Assembly (NCBI GenBank): GCA_024349245.1
Contig: JALDNG010000022.1
Coordinates: 14,445,501 to 14,509,500 of the forward strand
Origin: Neodontobutis hainanensis
Taxonomy: Eukaryota > Chordata > Actinopteri > Gobiiformes > Odontobutidae
DNA: 64,000 nucleotides
Direction of reading: 5' to 3'
In this document: piece by piece, positions 36,901 through 51,900 of the stretch
Layout: each line of letters starts with the position of its first letter
Numbering within the stretch: position 1 is the first letter of the stretch
Made by a program: the position numbers and the translations under genes
The notes under the pieces: generated by a model
What the model saw: only the letters and a program-made list of their open reading frames with translations
Database searches by the model: none
Told to the model about the DNA's origin: nothing

Positions 36901-39900
36901 TGTTCTGAATAAGGATTCAGAGCTTTAAATGCACTCCAAACAGGAGGTTTGGGGCTTTTAAAAAATATACATTCACCACCACCTCTGGCTTTTTCTGGCC
37001 CATGAACTGCATGGTCATGACTATATATTAATGTCAGGTTCAAGATATTCAGTCAGCAGAAACTACTTTATAAGCAGTCCTTGTTTGCTGCTGGTGTCAA
37101 GGAATCACAACTGCAATGTATATTTCCCATGTGGCATTACCATAATTGAAAATCTGTGGCAATACTGTAAGTAGCCCTGTGTGATAAATCAGTGTCTGTT
37201 CTTATTTGTACTAGTCTAAGTATAATATATGTCTGTATAGACTAGACATATACATATTTCATAGAAATATTACATTACAGCAGGCAAAGCAAGGCTTACC
37301 GGACTCCTCTACAGGTTAGCGTCATTAGTGGCAGCAAAAGACAGACAGACAGATTAAAAACAAGCAGAAATGATAAGAGGAAGGCACTACAATAACATCT
37401 GCAATGCAAAGCCTGGCGTTAATGTTCAATGTGCACAGCAATCATTAATAAAGCAGTTATAGTACTACAGCCCAGTCCTACACCCACTCAACACTACTCC
37501 TCCTGACATGCTGTGTATTCTGGCAGAGATTTGATGTAAAATACAATGTCCAACTTCAATGCTTATGAGTGTGTTCATATGAGTAATGAATAATTTATGC
37601 AAAACAGACCCCACAGAAAGAAAGAAAGTCTCTTCTATGTCAACTGTAGAGCTATGAATGACCCTCAGTGAAGAGTGTGGGCTGCTATCAAAAGCCAAGT
37701 TTGTCTGCAGATATAGTTTATAGAAAAAAAAATCACTTGGAAAAAAGAAATGTTTGCCTTTGGGGGCCTTTGGACATTTACCCCCTGTTCCCTCTTTATC
37801 AGACCATTTGACTGTCAGGGCACAGCCAAGGTTGCTTAGCATTTCCAGGAAGGGAATGGGAGTAACTGTGTGAATAGTACAATTTATGTGAGGGACGGCA
37901 CTGAAGTCGCTGGGACAACAGGAAGATAATTTGAACGAATAGAGGTGAAAGATGTGAATAACCAACTGTGGCAAAGGACAGTGCATCAACAATTGATGGG
38001 CCCAGTCTAATAGTTGGAAAGCAGCTACTGTTTATACTGTATATTCTCTGCCATAAATTAATACTTAATACTGTGTGTGATACAAGTTAAATAGACTAAA
38101 TTCCCTAATCAGATTTATGTAGAAAGTAGGATATGGAAATTAAATATAAAAGGACAATTTACAAATAACTTCCATAATTCTTTATCATACTGTTTGTTAA
38201 AACAACTTCATGTCTCTACATTTTCCTACACGTGTTTCCTACACACATGGCCAAAAGCATCAGCAGTATGAAAAGAAATTTACACATGATCAGGTTAACA
38301 CAGTCAGTGGGTGAACACACTGCAACTGGACTGAATTATTAAGGCCAAAAGCTCAGATGACCACAAACCACCTCGCAGTACAGCAGACTAACACACGACT
38401 ATTGTGCCCACTTTCCTACCTGAATTATTTACAGAGGACACCCAAGCTAAAGCTAAAGGAATTAGGGACAAGAGGTAAAAATGGCATTACTGTGGGACCA
38501 AAGCAGGCAGGGCCAAAGCCTTTTTTGAAGTCCTAATGCTAAGAACAGGCTGTCCAAAATGGGTGAAGGCTTGAATTTGGACTTGTGAATGGAGCTGTCA
38601 CTTTAAACAAGAGCTTCACACCCTGCTATTTGGCAGCAGTGTGTTGTCAGATGGGTTCTGTTGTGGTGGGACATCTGCCTTGTGTTGAAAGACAGTGAGC
38701 TACAGAAAAAAGAAAGTACTGACCGATGAGCATCTTGAGAATAATGAAAACCAGAATTAACTTAAATAACTAGCTGACCACACTTATTACAGTCACAAAA
38801 TAATTTTCGATTAAAAGCATTGAAATTCCATAATTAGAAACTAGTTATATTTAAAACCAGCAACAGACACATACAAGCAAAAAACACAAAATATTCAAAG
38901 AAAAGAACACATGCAAAAGTGCATAGTTGGACATAAAAGCTACTCTATTACATTGTTGAAAGAGATGTCACACAGTGATGGTGCTACTAACCAGAGGAGA
39001 TGGGGACAAGGCTATGTTGCCTATGGAGGCTTTAAGTTCATCCACTGTTGGCGCAGGAATGACACAATCAGGTGGGAGAGGCTTAATCTTGATTTTAAAC
39101 TTTTTTCTTTGTTCCTCCTCTTCCTCTGACTCATCTGAGGAGAAGAAGTGTGACTTCTTGGGAGCAGGTGGGATCACAAGTTAAGAAAAAAAAGTTTACA
39201 AGTTTCATCCAGACATTATCTTCACCAGTATTATTCATATTTATTAAAGGAGATATTTAATAAGACAAGATTTGTTTGGTGAAATTTACTCAACAGTGTG
39301 TTTCCCATTAATAAGACATCCTGTTAAATACAAAAATAAGCATTTAAGGGAAGTCAAATAGATTTGACAGAAAAATTTGGGACAAAATGACAAAGAGAGA
39401 GCAGAAAGAAAGGATATCTCCCTCTTCTGACTCCTCATCTGGTCTTATGCTGTAGCCCTCATCATCCACCTCTGGGGAGGCCTGAAACATTAGCAAAACA
39501 CAATGAATTAATGTGACGTGTAAATGTAAACAAGCACCAAAATGTTTGGTAATATGCCTGTGCACAGATTTAGACTCAATAGTAAGAAGTGCTGACACAA
39601 GGAATACAATGGTTTTGCTGCTGGAACAAGTCATAAACTAACATTGGTTTATTTAGTTACAGGTTTATTGCAGATAGCATGAGGAGAATGTGGCAGCAGA
39701 AAAATTGAATCATTATACTTTATAGCTTACATATCTTTCCCAGTCAATATCTCCATAGAAGCCATTAGGGGCCCCATTCGTCTTCTTCTGAGACTGAAAA
39801 AAAGAATGAGCAGAAAAAAAACAACTTTTGTTACAGCTGTAAGTTACAGTCTAAAAAAGTATGTTGGGACATGTCACTACTACTTCTATGATTTGTTAAA

Positions 39901-42900
39901 TGAAGAATATTTAAATAAATGTTACTATTAAGGTCTACTATTTGTATCTATTTTCAATCTACTTTATCTAAATCTATTTTCATTAAGAACTAGGTTTAGT
40001 ACCGATTTAACCTCGTGGGGCTCCTGGTAGATATAAAAACAGGCACAATCAATATGCTTTTCATCTTTTCATTATACTTCAGACTAAATGAATGACTTGA
40101 CTGATAAATATAAATATTTTCTGTGACTTACTCCATCCCTGTCTGGAGACCCCCTGAGAGAAAGAGAAGAAAATCAAACATGAGCTTTTCATTTTAAAAT
40201 AAAGTGCTTGGATAATTACTCATCATTCATTAAAACTGCTTAAAAGACCATTGATGACTTATTCACTCATGAAAACCTCATAGATGAAATACATAAGGGA
40301 AAAAAATGCTCTTTAAAAATTAGCTGAATAATCAAACTCTAAATGTAGCAACAGAGCCATTTTAATAATTAAATGGTAATGTTAATTTTAGAGCATGTAG
40401 CATTTAGTGCATGTAAAATATTGTACCATATTAAAAAAAATGCAAGCTTCTGACTTACGTGGAGTCATTGTCCTTCTCTTTCTTCCGTATCCCAAAGGCC
40501 TTCCTGGTACGTTTTTTCAGTCCTAACAAGAAAAAGAGAGCGTTCAGAGAAATGATCAGCTATTGCCTTAGTAACAAGACAAAAGAAAAAGGTGTAGTAT
40601 CTTTGGTGAAGTAAAAGTTAGAGAGAATCAGCTGTCCTGCATCATCCAAGAGATAAAAGCATTGTATTCATGCATTATTGAACAGATATAGCCACATCAA
40701 TAGCGAAGGCCAAAACTCTTCACGGCTAAAACTGTGCTCACGGCCAAGGCAGCATACAGTCTTTTAATACTCAAGACACCTTTTTTGATCCATTAGCAGA
40801 CAATCAATAAAGTTTGGAGAATCATTACGCTTAAAGACACAAAGTAGTCACAGATTTGTTGAGGCAAATGAGAAATTAAGCCAAGCAAATCATCAGCACT
40901 TATTATTTAAAGGCAAACACGTCCTTTACTAAAGTGTATGGTGGAATAGTGCTAATGTGCCAATGCTACACCATAACACAGTTTGATAATAGCTGAATGC
41001 GAGACTAAGAAATTGTCTAGTAAATATAATAAGCCAGCAATAGGTCTGGGACAAATAATTTTGAAAAGGTTAGCGTTTCATTAGAGAAAAACATACCCAA
41101 CATTATTACCACAATCATGTGAGGTATCCTTGTGATGCTAATAACCAGTAAAACGTAAGTTCACAAACATGTTGTAGACACAGTCGAGGTACAGAACCAG
41201 GAGACCAGGCTGCTTTCTGTCACAAACAGCCAGCATAATATTAGGAAAGCACATAATATGTAATAACAATGTGAGATATTTTGATATTACTTGCAATATT
41301 TCTGTGTCACTAACTTTTATTTGGCTGCACCACTCTCATTTGAGCTCTGAATGGATCTCATGGCTATTTTCACAATAAAACGTAAATGTCTTTCCCCTGA
41401 AATTGTAACATTATTGCAGTAACAATAAATTGCCTATATATTGTGCATCTCGAATTTAGTGACACAATATTTAAAAGAGGGTTGATCTTGTGCTTTTTAA
41501 TGCACCATAAAAAGAAAATAAAGGACTGATGAAAATAAATATAATGGTGTTTTATGGTAATTTCTCTTTGATTTAAAAAATATTCAAACAAGGAAGGTAA
41601 AACAATACTTGGTATTTTGGAAAGGTTTTTGCACAGCGGCCAATGGGAGAAAGACTTCTTAGATCCATACCCCATTTCTACAGTCATTGTTTCCACTTTG
41701 TATGACTACACACAATAACTATATAACAAATGTTAAATTTATGGTGACTTTTAACATTTTGTTCTCCAGAATTCACACACACACTAAAAAAATCAAACCG
41801 CACAAAGCTCACAAAGTTACGATTGCACTGATTATATCTTACCAAGAATAAACGCCCAATTGTCTCCCTCCATTTCCTTTCCAGTATTTCTTTAACTCTC
41901 ATTCTTCCTCTGCGCTTGATCAGACACTCACCACATCCTCTCGCAACCAACTGAGCTCTTCCTTATACCTCCAGTTCTGAGGCTAAGGGCAGAAACCTGA
42001 TGCTGCAGTACTCCCACTTAACACACTCCTGAACACACACACACATAAGGTATCAGGATCCTGGTCGAGAACCGTACCTGCTTCTCAAATTCAACACCAG
42101 GACTGACCCCGCTCATGAATTAAAGACAAATGTCATCATCATGACGTACAACTAAAAGGGAAAATTATAACAACCATGACCATGAGACATAACAACTGCA
42201 AAAACACTGACATTTTTAATCTTGCATATCAATACTAAGTGCCCAAACCCTGGTTGTTTTTACCTAGTCGTATTTTTCCCTATAATAGCCCTTTATACTA
42301 TTTTATTGGGCAGCTAACATGTAGCAAATGTTTTTTATCTACAAACCGTTGAAGCTCAAATAAATGTCCCACAGCAGAATAAATGCACTTAAATGTTCAC
42401 AAGCACAAATACAAAAGCTTGTCTTTGTACACCAGAGCGTGCATATGTCTGCAGTACTTAAAAATGCAGAGAAATGCATATACCTCGCAGCATTCATATA
42501 AAAATAATTAATTTCAAACTTTTCCTCAAACCCATCTCAGCCAGAAATTCTAACAAGGCTTACGGAAGATACTTAAGATGTAGCCTAATGCAAAAAAGGA
42601 ATGTCTGTTTACTCACTGAACCCTTACATCCCAAACACAATACAAAAGTGTGACGTGACCCATATGATGTTGGAATTGGAACCTTTCATTAAAATAATTT
42701 TAAAATGTCAAAGGTCAGAATACATGAAGAAATTGTAGTTATACCTGGAGTCGATGTAGCCAACAATAGTATAGTAATACACCACTTTCCATCAGACAGT
42801 AAATCTGACTCAATAAAAGATAGTGACAACCAAGCATATAGTGTTTAAAACTAAGTGTTGAAAATACTTCACAGCTCTGCAGTCAGCAAACTGCCACTAA

Positions 42901-45900
42901 CACCAGTCAACTGCCACTAACACCTGTCAACGTGACAAGCTGATTATAGCCTGTCATTTATCTTTTGTAAAAAATCTACAGATTCTACAGCCTCCAGAAA
43001 TGCTGTATAAAGACATAAAGACAATGAGACCACAATAATGACTATAACTAATTTAGTATTTGGTAACATTTGTAACAAGAGCAAGGTTTTGTGGAGCCTA
43101 GTGAGGGTTTTGTGGAGCCAACCTTCACTTCTACATGACCTTCCTTGTTGGCATCTGATTTATTTGATTAACAATTTCTACTGTTTATGATCTGAGTTAA
43201 GTGCTACCTCGATTCTCCCCTTTAATACTGTTTTACAACTAACACCAACTCTATACATGTCTCTCAGTCAAAATGTCATGTCCTCAATGAACACCTTTCT
43301 GTATTTCTCACTTCTCTTCTTGTTTTTCCTTGAGGCTGTTTTCTTTTTGCTGTAAATCCAGCGTTGCTCTCAAGTTAGGCCAGACAGGTTTACAACAAGT
43401 GCTAATGAAAGAGCGTTTTGTTTGTGTGTTTATACATTAACATGGCATACACTGTAGCCAAGTTGTATATTCTAATTTAAGGAAGACAAAGCTTTCTTTG
43501 TGGCATGAGTACAGGATTTAATGTCCTCATTTTTACCTTAGGTCCTAGTGACTGAGAAATAATAACCTTGTATCATCAATGATTTTACATTTAGAGGTCT
43601 CTGATAAAATATATGCCTCTTAAAGATTTAGTAAGCAACATTTACAAAAAAATAAGTGCACATTTACACTCTTTAGTTCCGCAAAAAACAACACATGCCT
43701 GCTTCCTGCTGTTGAGAGAAGAATTATATCTACACTGATAAACTATTGCTGTTTATGGAAAAGGTGAAATACGCTTTCCAATCTGTAACTGTCCAAGGAA
43801 AGAGTTAATTAACAGAGAGGGAAATAACAGAGTGAACGGGGCTTGCTGTTAAATTACTCGATGGCTTCCGTTCAGTGCGCAGAGGATGCTAGCCCAAGTG
43901 CTAACATAATTAGTGGTTTCTCCTGAAGACACAGTAATGTAATTGTATAAAAGAAGGAATAACCAGAGAACATAAAGCCAGGCAACGAGCAGAACAACAT
44001 CGAGCCTACGTGCGTGGCCCTACAGTAAGGTCACAACGACAATCTAGCATCATCCTTAAAGTGCAAAAGTGTTCTGGAAAACACCATCCAAAAATGCTGC
44101 AGGGCTAATAAATTCTGGGGTGTCTATTTCTGAATACCAAAATGTTTGATGATGGCCACTGATTTTGGAAGTCTGGAAGAAGAACTTAACTTTAGAAAGC
44201 GTCCCAGTGAAAACAATCTCCCAACAGGAAAAGGACCAGTCTGTGTTTTGATTACAGCTCACTAAGGTCCACCCTTCAATCTAAAGCACAAAGTAAACCC
44301 AAACTTGGCCTCAATAAAAACAACCAGCTTTATAAACACTACAATTATACTTGCCATTAGTAACTCCCATTCACATGCTTGCACCACCGTCATGCCCTGG
44401 GAGTAAAAACATGCTGGTGCGGTATGTCACAAGCCTCTTGAGTTTGAATTTTTCCCACTGTTTCAATGTTTAAAAATTACAACTTTACACAAATGAAGTT
44501 ACTGTTAAAAGACAAACTGAGAAAGCTCTAAGAAAACTGTGTTATTTTGTTGATAAAAGTACTGTGCTTTATACAGACTTTGTACATGGTCAAGCTCATG
44601 CACTGCTCCTACTTTGGGATTTCCTGTGTATGCCTCTTCCCGGAGCATTAGCCTCTTTATCGATTCTCTGTTGTAAACACAAACATGTGAACCAGCACGT
44701 ATATACGACATGTACTACAGCGGGCCACCCAAACAGAGCTTGTTTGGGAGCGATCCTCGGCCCAGAGGCTCTGGATGGTGTCCAACAATCTGTTTGAAAG
44801 GATAAGAGATGAAGAGGCTTGCACTGCCAACCTCAGCAGGCCAGGCCGAGCCACTCGGGTCCTGAATGGGGACATGTGCTGCTGCGCATAGCAAGTAGAG
44901 AGGCTAAGGACACGGCTGGGGTTAGGGACAGAATAGTGTCAATTGATGGTTTAAAAACATACATCAAAGTCAAGGCCTGGCCAACAAATTAGGCTTTCAG
45001 ATATATTTATTTGGCCTTTAAAGCAAATACCAAAGAGCACTAGAAACACCAAAAAGGAGCTTAATGATTAAACAGCAGTCAACATAATTAGATAATATGC
45101 AAACACATGCCCAATATAATAAAAGCCACTCAATTCCTAGTATTGTTGTGCTTTGATAGATCACTTGTATGACTTGTGTGGACCAACAGCATTTGTTTTT
45201 ATTTGACATCTTTTGGTTGAAAGTGAAGAAAGCGGGATTATATAATTTATTTTCATGTTTGAGATGAGAATTCCCTGTGTTTGCTTAGGTTTTGGCATCA
45301 GGTTTGACCAAGCATGTGCATATGCTGGCAGGCAGACAGGTTTGCACATGAGGCTACAACTAATGAAGGGTGCAGGGCCAGCACAAAAACAGCAGGAAGA
45401 AAAAAAACTTTCTGGCAAACTGGCTGTAATGAGCCTTAGTAGACAAGGAGTGAGACAGACTGGTGGGACTGACATATAGTGACTTTAAACTGAAAGTAAG
45501 GCAGGCCTAGTGCAAACAAGGGCCTTAAAGAAGTCTTTGTTTTTTTGGTCAATAATTGAAGATGAGGAAGTGACAAGATACACCAACACTAAAATAAGGG
45601 TGTGACATATCATATGGTACAAGGAAATATGCAGAGCACAATTTAACAGATACTTTCCATTCTAGTCTATAGCATGTTTTGTTTGCTCATGGTGTGCTTA
45701 TAATAACCTGCAGAACAGATAACACTGTTATATGTAAATATTTACTCATGAAGCATTTACAAACCTCATGTTCTCCTGTTGCCATGTTGCAGACTAACTT
45801 TTAACCTTTAAGTAGGATTAAATGCAACCTTTAGAACATTACCATTCAAGAGCAACATCAAAAGGTGATTTAAATGAGTGTACTAAAGCAAGACAGGCAT

Positions 45901-48900
45901 TTAGGGTTCTCAGTCTTTTAGCTATTTTTTTCAATCAGAACCAATTCAAAAACTATGCCCAGAATCTTTCTCCATTCTTTATTTTATCACTTATAGGCAC
46001 AATAGGTCAAGAGCATGGTCAAGAAGACAAGGGAAAACTTGAGACTGAGACTTGGGAAGAGATACCAGGCAACAGTCGTGATGTGAAAACACTAAAATCT
46101 TGCCCAAATGCAAAACTCATGGCTGGTTTTCTAGTTATTCATCCAAAATAATATAGGTTCTTGGTGGTTCTTGTGTCATCTATGTCAAAGAACTAATAAA
46201 AATATGAGCTTTAAGAAAAACTAAGACCAGCCATAAGACACAAAACAATGCAGTTGTTCATATATCCATACTGATTTCTGTTTATTTTAGATCCATCAGA
46301 ATAATTTGATATCCCAATGTCCCAATTTTCGCTTTACTTTCTCTTTAAAATGTCCATTAACTCTCCTTACTTTACTAAATATGGTGATAACCTGCTGAAA
46401 CAGGGCATGCTCAGAGGAAATGTCCTCTGACTCACACTAACTGAAGCCAAGGAGGCCGTGGCATCGAAGAAGCTGAGCAAACCTTAAAAATGTCCATCAC
46501 CTGCAGCTTAATAGCTACTGTGTGTCTGTGTCAGTGTGGCACAGAAAAGACGTAGAGGCGGTGTCAGTTTGCATTTGTGCCTGCTAGAGTCTAAAATTAG
46601 ACCTTGGTGATCCTGTCCAGGTGGCTGAACTGGGAGCTATCAACGGTAACGCTCGCTGCAACCATGGCATGTGCCCGGTGCAGAGATAAACCTACACAGC
46701 AAATACAATTAGGAAATATGTTTGCGCCAGATGCACCAATAGAAAAAGACAATTCATTGAATGACGTAAGCCATGAGGAAAAGTGGGTCAGAGCCAGAAA
46801 TCATATTACAGCAGTGTACCAGCTGTTGGTGCAGAGATGAACAAAAGAGTTTTGACAATGTAGAGGAGTGCTGTCCATGTGTCCTTCTGTTACTTATTCT
46901 GTTTATTTATTCTGTACATATAAATGGATCGAGCAGGTTCCACCCCATTACCTCTCAGTTATTCTGATCTTGAGTCAATAGTGACCTCTTATAGCTCCCA
47001 TCGTCTGGCTCCAAATAGCATATACAAGGACTTTTTTGTCAATGACCCTGCCAGGGAGCCAATAAAAACCCGTCACTGGTGGTTACTCAACACAAAGACT
47101 GGTTGAAATTTATTTTTGCAGCAGTCTGTCCATATATTGACAGATTCTCTCAGCCTTCAGACAAGGACTCACTCAACTCTAGAGGCCAGTGTCACAAAAC
47201 TTAACCAGTGTAGCAGAACAGTGGAAACAGAAGAAACCCCGCTCCATTGGCATACTTCTTTAATACAAGCTTATAAATATTCCCAGAAAAAAAGTATTTG
47301 TGCAATTCCAGACGTGTTAAAGCCCCTTTTCAGCTTCAGTTTTTTCTCTGGAGACCACTGTTATTTCAGCCATGTCCCACTATCAAAACAGACCACTACA
47401 GCTGCCACTGAAGGTCAGAAAACAATTTCAAATATTCATCTTATTATTGGCCTACAATACGTTTAGAGGTTTTCAAATCTCCCACAGGCACAAGAAAGTT
47501 ATCACCGCAATTTAAATTTTATACAAGGAATTTGCACACTCTGTCTACCAGCATGTCTTAATATCTTTCAGTAATCTACATGTAATATAATCGCAAAATG
47601 TACATATGAGATGATGCATGTAAATACCAAACATTTCAGTTTATTCTCTTATGTCCTTCTGAATGTAGCAACAGAAAGTGAGTAATTTGAGTAATGCTTA
47701 GGGCAGACATGATCTCATTTGTTGTGCTTAACTTTGGCTGAGCATCACTCACATATTGATGAGAGTTTGTGAATGCAAACACTAAAAGAAAAAATTGCAT
47801 CTTCTTTTGAGACATTGGGAAGTGTAAAGAAAATACAATGAAAACAGTCATCCAAAAGCATCCAATAGAAATATTCTAGTGTTTGGTGTGTGTTTGATGT
47901 AGCTGAAGTTAGGGAAAAGAAACTAAACTTTAATCCAAATTGGTAATCTTCAGAGCATTATTTTGAGCATTTTCATTTTGATATATACGTTATCTGAATT
48001 TTAGGGTGTTGCAAAAATGTGACAATAATTCATTTGTATAGAGAGTGCCAGAAAGCTTGAGGCATAATGCACAAAAGGCAGTGTGGGTGACCAATGCTAC
48101 ATGATTCACAGGTGGATGTTTGGAGGATGATGTCTCTTTGTTGATGTTGTTGTTGGGAGGTGAAAGACAACGAGCAGGAAAGAGAACATAAGCATTTTTT
48201 GTGATAGCTTTGGTAAATAGAAATGTAAATGTAGATCAATTTTACATATTTGCTTTGTAAATATTTACGCACATTAAAAGGTTCTGAGGTAAATTTTTAA
48301 GAGTTTAAATGGTTTGTAAAACTAGTCAAAAAAAAAAAAAAACAGTTGCTGTAAGTGTCATTGTGAATGGTCAGGCATCTGTCTTGCAGAAGTTAAGTTG
48401 TATGTTATGTAGTGTCATTCTGCCTCTTCTGCTCACCGTCTAACATTTACTTTACCTCAATGCAATTTTACTGTTAAGGCTCATAAACTATTTGAATCTG
48501 GTCATAAATAGTATACTATGGAAATACTCCATTTTTCTTTCTACTAAAGTGCCTCTTCAAGCCAAATGGCTACTTTTACTTCACTTTTTGCTTTTTATCT
48601 CAGTATAAAAAGGTAATAGATGCCTGTCTAAAAACTGCCTATCTTTCTACAAGACAAAAACAATACAAAAACAATAGGTCATTATTAAAGGTTTATTTTT
48701 AATATAATAAAAAGATTGCGCATGCAGCCATTGCATAGCTCTGCAGGCTGGTTGAAAGCAGGCAATTGATATCAGTTGTTCAGATGCAGCTTGGAAACAT
48801 CTTCCTCCCCTGCACCCCAGGGAACACAGGAAATGACTTTGTTTGTAGAAATAAACCATTATGAAAATGAGGACAGATAAGGGGGAGGAGAGAGACCACA

Positions 48901-51900
48901 GAGGATAAAGAACCATGGAGAAACAAAGACATTTCTACTTAGTGCCTTTTAATTGAGACAGGGTCCTAAAAAGCTGTCCCAAATTCCTGTGGATTACATC
49001 TCCCCGACTGCCTCCCTGCAGTCTAATCTCAGAGGAGTCTGGTTAAGGCTCAGTCCACCCCTCCCATGTTCACACCCAGATTATAGGTTTGGCCAGTTTT
49101 TGGTTGCAAAGAATCTTGTGACTGTCTCCGAGCTATTAAAATGAAAACCTCTAAATGCATCTTCCCACAGTTGCTGCACTCAAATAAAGACCCCTGACAT
49201 CATTAAAAGGTCATGTGTTGTTTGAGTCAGAAGAGAAAATGGGGTTTGTGAGGCAAAGTGACAGGAAGAGGGAAAGAGCAAAGGAAATGGAGAGAAACCA
49301 CAAAGAACCAAATTTTGGAAGCACTGACCATGAATTCCTGTCACCCTAAAAAAAACATTCTTCTATATAACAAGCTGTTTTGTAAATTAGAGACCACCCT
49401 AATACCAACACTGGAAACAAGCATCACATCGCTACTGGCAGAAGCTATGAGTCATCAACAATTGTTTTTCTCTCTCCTTCTAGTGTCAATATGTAGCCAT
49501 TTTGTGTGCAATGTTTTTATCTCAGTGACACAATGTACCTATGTTATAGGGGTGAACACTCAACAATGTGCTGCTAAGATTAAGTACATGTTGTGTAGGC
49601 TGCACAAAGGTGGCGTTATGCACGTGTTGTTCTTAGTGACGGCGTGTTACATAACGCGCCGGGACAAGAACAAAAGAGGTACGAGTAGCAGTGGAAGCCC
49701 TTCTTGGAAAGTAATATATTTGTCCACCATAAAGCAAATACCAGCTCTGAGTGGAAAATATACCAGACAGCCTTTACAAAAACAGTATAACAAACAATAA
49801 ACATTAAGTTTTATTTTTTATGCTTGAAGATTGAAAAAATAGGCATATTTCAGTAACTTCAGTCAGTATTTTAAGCTTGAGGGACAGCATGTGGATAATA
49901 AAGGGATAATAAAAAAGAAATAAAAAATAGTCCCCATATTCTTTGGAAAATGTGAAAAATAAAACTATTTGCAGAAAGCCTTATGACTTGAGGAAGAGAC
50001 AAAACCCAAATCTTGTGATTTTGGTACAAACAGCCCCTGGCTTGTGTACAGAAGAGCCTGTTAGACATCTTATGTTTGTGTTTGCCTTCCATGCAAATTA
50101 GCATTGACCCAACCTCACAGAGTCCAAAGATAAGCATAGAAGGTGCAAAATCTTAGATCTCAGCCTTGTTTAGGATGTACTGAGAGAAAGACTGAGAAAG
50201 AATTTAAATTGGTGCACTATTTTAACAAATTATAGTGAGCAACGGAACTCCCTGTTCCTTAATCTGTGCTTTTTAATTGGACCAGTCTTTATGACCACAC
50301 GGATTTCTCTATTACTGATGATTAGTATTACTCCTGGCTGTTTAACATTTACCTGAGCATGACACAGCAAAGTTCATTTGATACACATAAGCACAGCCTT
50401 TTCTAGTCTGTAATATAATATTGCAGTCACTTTCCAGCTATCAGTCTGCCACACTGCTTTTACAACGATACATAATCAGGTAAGCTGTCAGATGTAATCA
50501 AATTAAGTTTATTATCTCAGATAACATCACTTTGATTATCACACACAAAGGGAAAATGTTTAAGCGTCAGTAAAAGCACTTGCAGTCTGACCTCGGTCTC
50601 TGTAAAATGGCACTTCACCAAAGGGAGTCAGGGAGCCCCTGACTGTCTATTGTCCATGTCACTGATGACAGCTCACTTGTTCAGGCTCTACCCACATGGG
50701 CTTGATCCATAAACAAAATACTGGGGCTTAGTTTTTCCTCATCCCAAGTGAATTTTGAACAAATTTCTGACTAATGTGGGAACCAAAGTCACTCACAGAC
50801 AAATATCAAAACTCCTTTGCGGCCATCTTTTATTACACAGAGAAACTAAAGAATAAAAGAGCTCCCGGTGGTTTAGAGTGGTGTCAGAGCGACTGATGAT
50901 GACAGGCGCTCTGAGTCGTGAGGTTTAGTTTTACTGAAGTGCAGTGTCTACTCTCTGTGCACCTCTAACTCCCATAATTCCTTGCTTGTCTCTTCTCTCT
51001 CTTGTTCTTTTTCTCCCTGCTGAATCAGTAAAAATCAATGGCTCCTCTATTTGGTGGATGCTCTGATATCTGCTAATGAAATCCTATCTGCTATGAGTCA
51101 CTCTTCTCGTCACTGCTGGGACAGCAACTAGCACATGGGCCAGCTCTTTAGCTGCTTTCACAATCAACACAAATAGAACAGTTATAAAAGAATAACATAT
51201 TTATATTGATGTGATATTCAAAGGTCTGGGCATGTCTTATTATACATGAAAAAAACTCATAACCTATATGAACTCACTTTTTATATTGACATACAGACAA
51301 CAGAAGTGATTTAGGACAGTATTTTGTGATGTATCTGTGAACAGTTTTAAGTGAATTGCATTTTAAGTGTTCACTTTAATAAATAATAACATAATAAAGA
51401 ACAACTAAATAACTGCTTTAGTTTATGTCAGTATCAAGTCATGTGTTGTTGCTCATTTTCATTCTTTCACAGCTAATTAAGTTGCTGTATTACATTTCCA
51501 GTTATTTTATACTGCTTCAGATAAAAACTAACAACCGATCTTTACAGTTAAAGAATCAGAGAGAATTAGAATAATGTATTGTGGCGTCATGTGTACAGCT
51601 GTCCTCATCCTGAGCCAGGTCAGTCATAGAGGAAAAGCCTTGACCTTGACTCAGTCTTGCCCTGTTTCCTGGTTCTGTCTGGTTCTAAAAATCTTCTTCT
51701 GATTTTGGCACACTCTGGTGTGAAGTAACTAAGGAGGTATTTTGTTAACCTCTCCGAACAAGTCTGAACACAAACCAGGAGCCGTAGTGAAGTACACATG
51801 CAGTAAATCCTCATCCTTTAGACACACTCGTATGAGCCTGTAAACATGTCACACGCAGCTGCTCAGACACTTCCACACACGCTGTGTTTTACTGATATCC

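Noticed and set aside
37465..37992. 175-codon open frame on the - strand in an sgip1 intron
   Set aside because: No recognisable domain and no splice continuity with sgip1 exons; likely chance.
39410..39440. GT within 'gaggagtcag' as a donor for sgip1 exon 5
   Set aside because: Poor donor, breaks the frame with the next exon and drops conserved acidic residues; the AT-AC solution fits fully.
49258..49800. 180-codon open frame on the + strand in sgip1 intron 1
   Set aside because: No family similarity, odd composition with runs of Lys/Thr/Leu, no splice or promoter context; likely chance.
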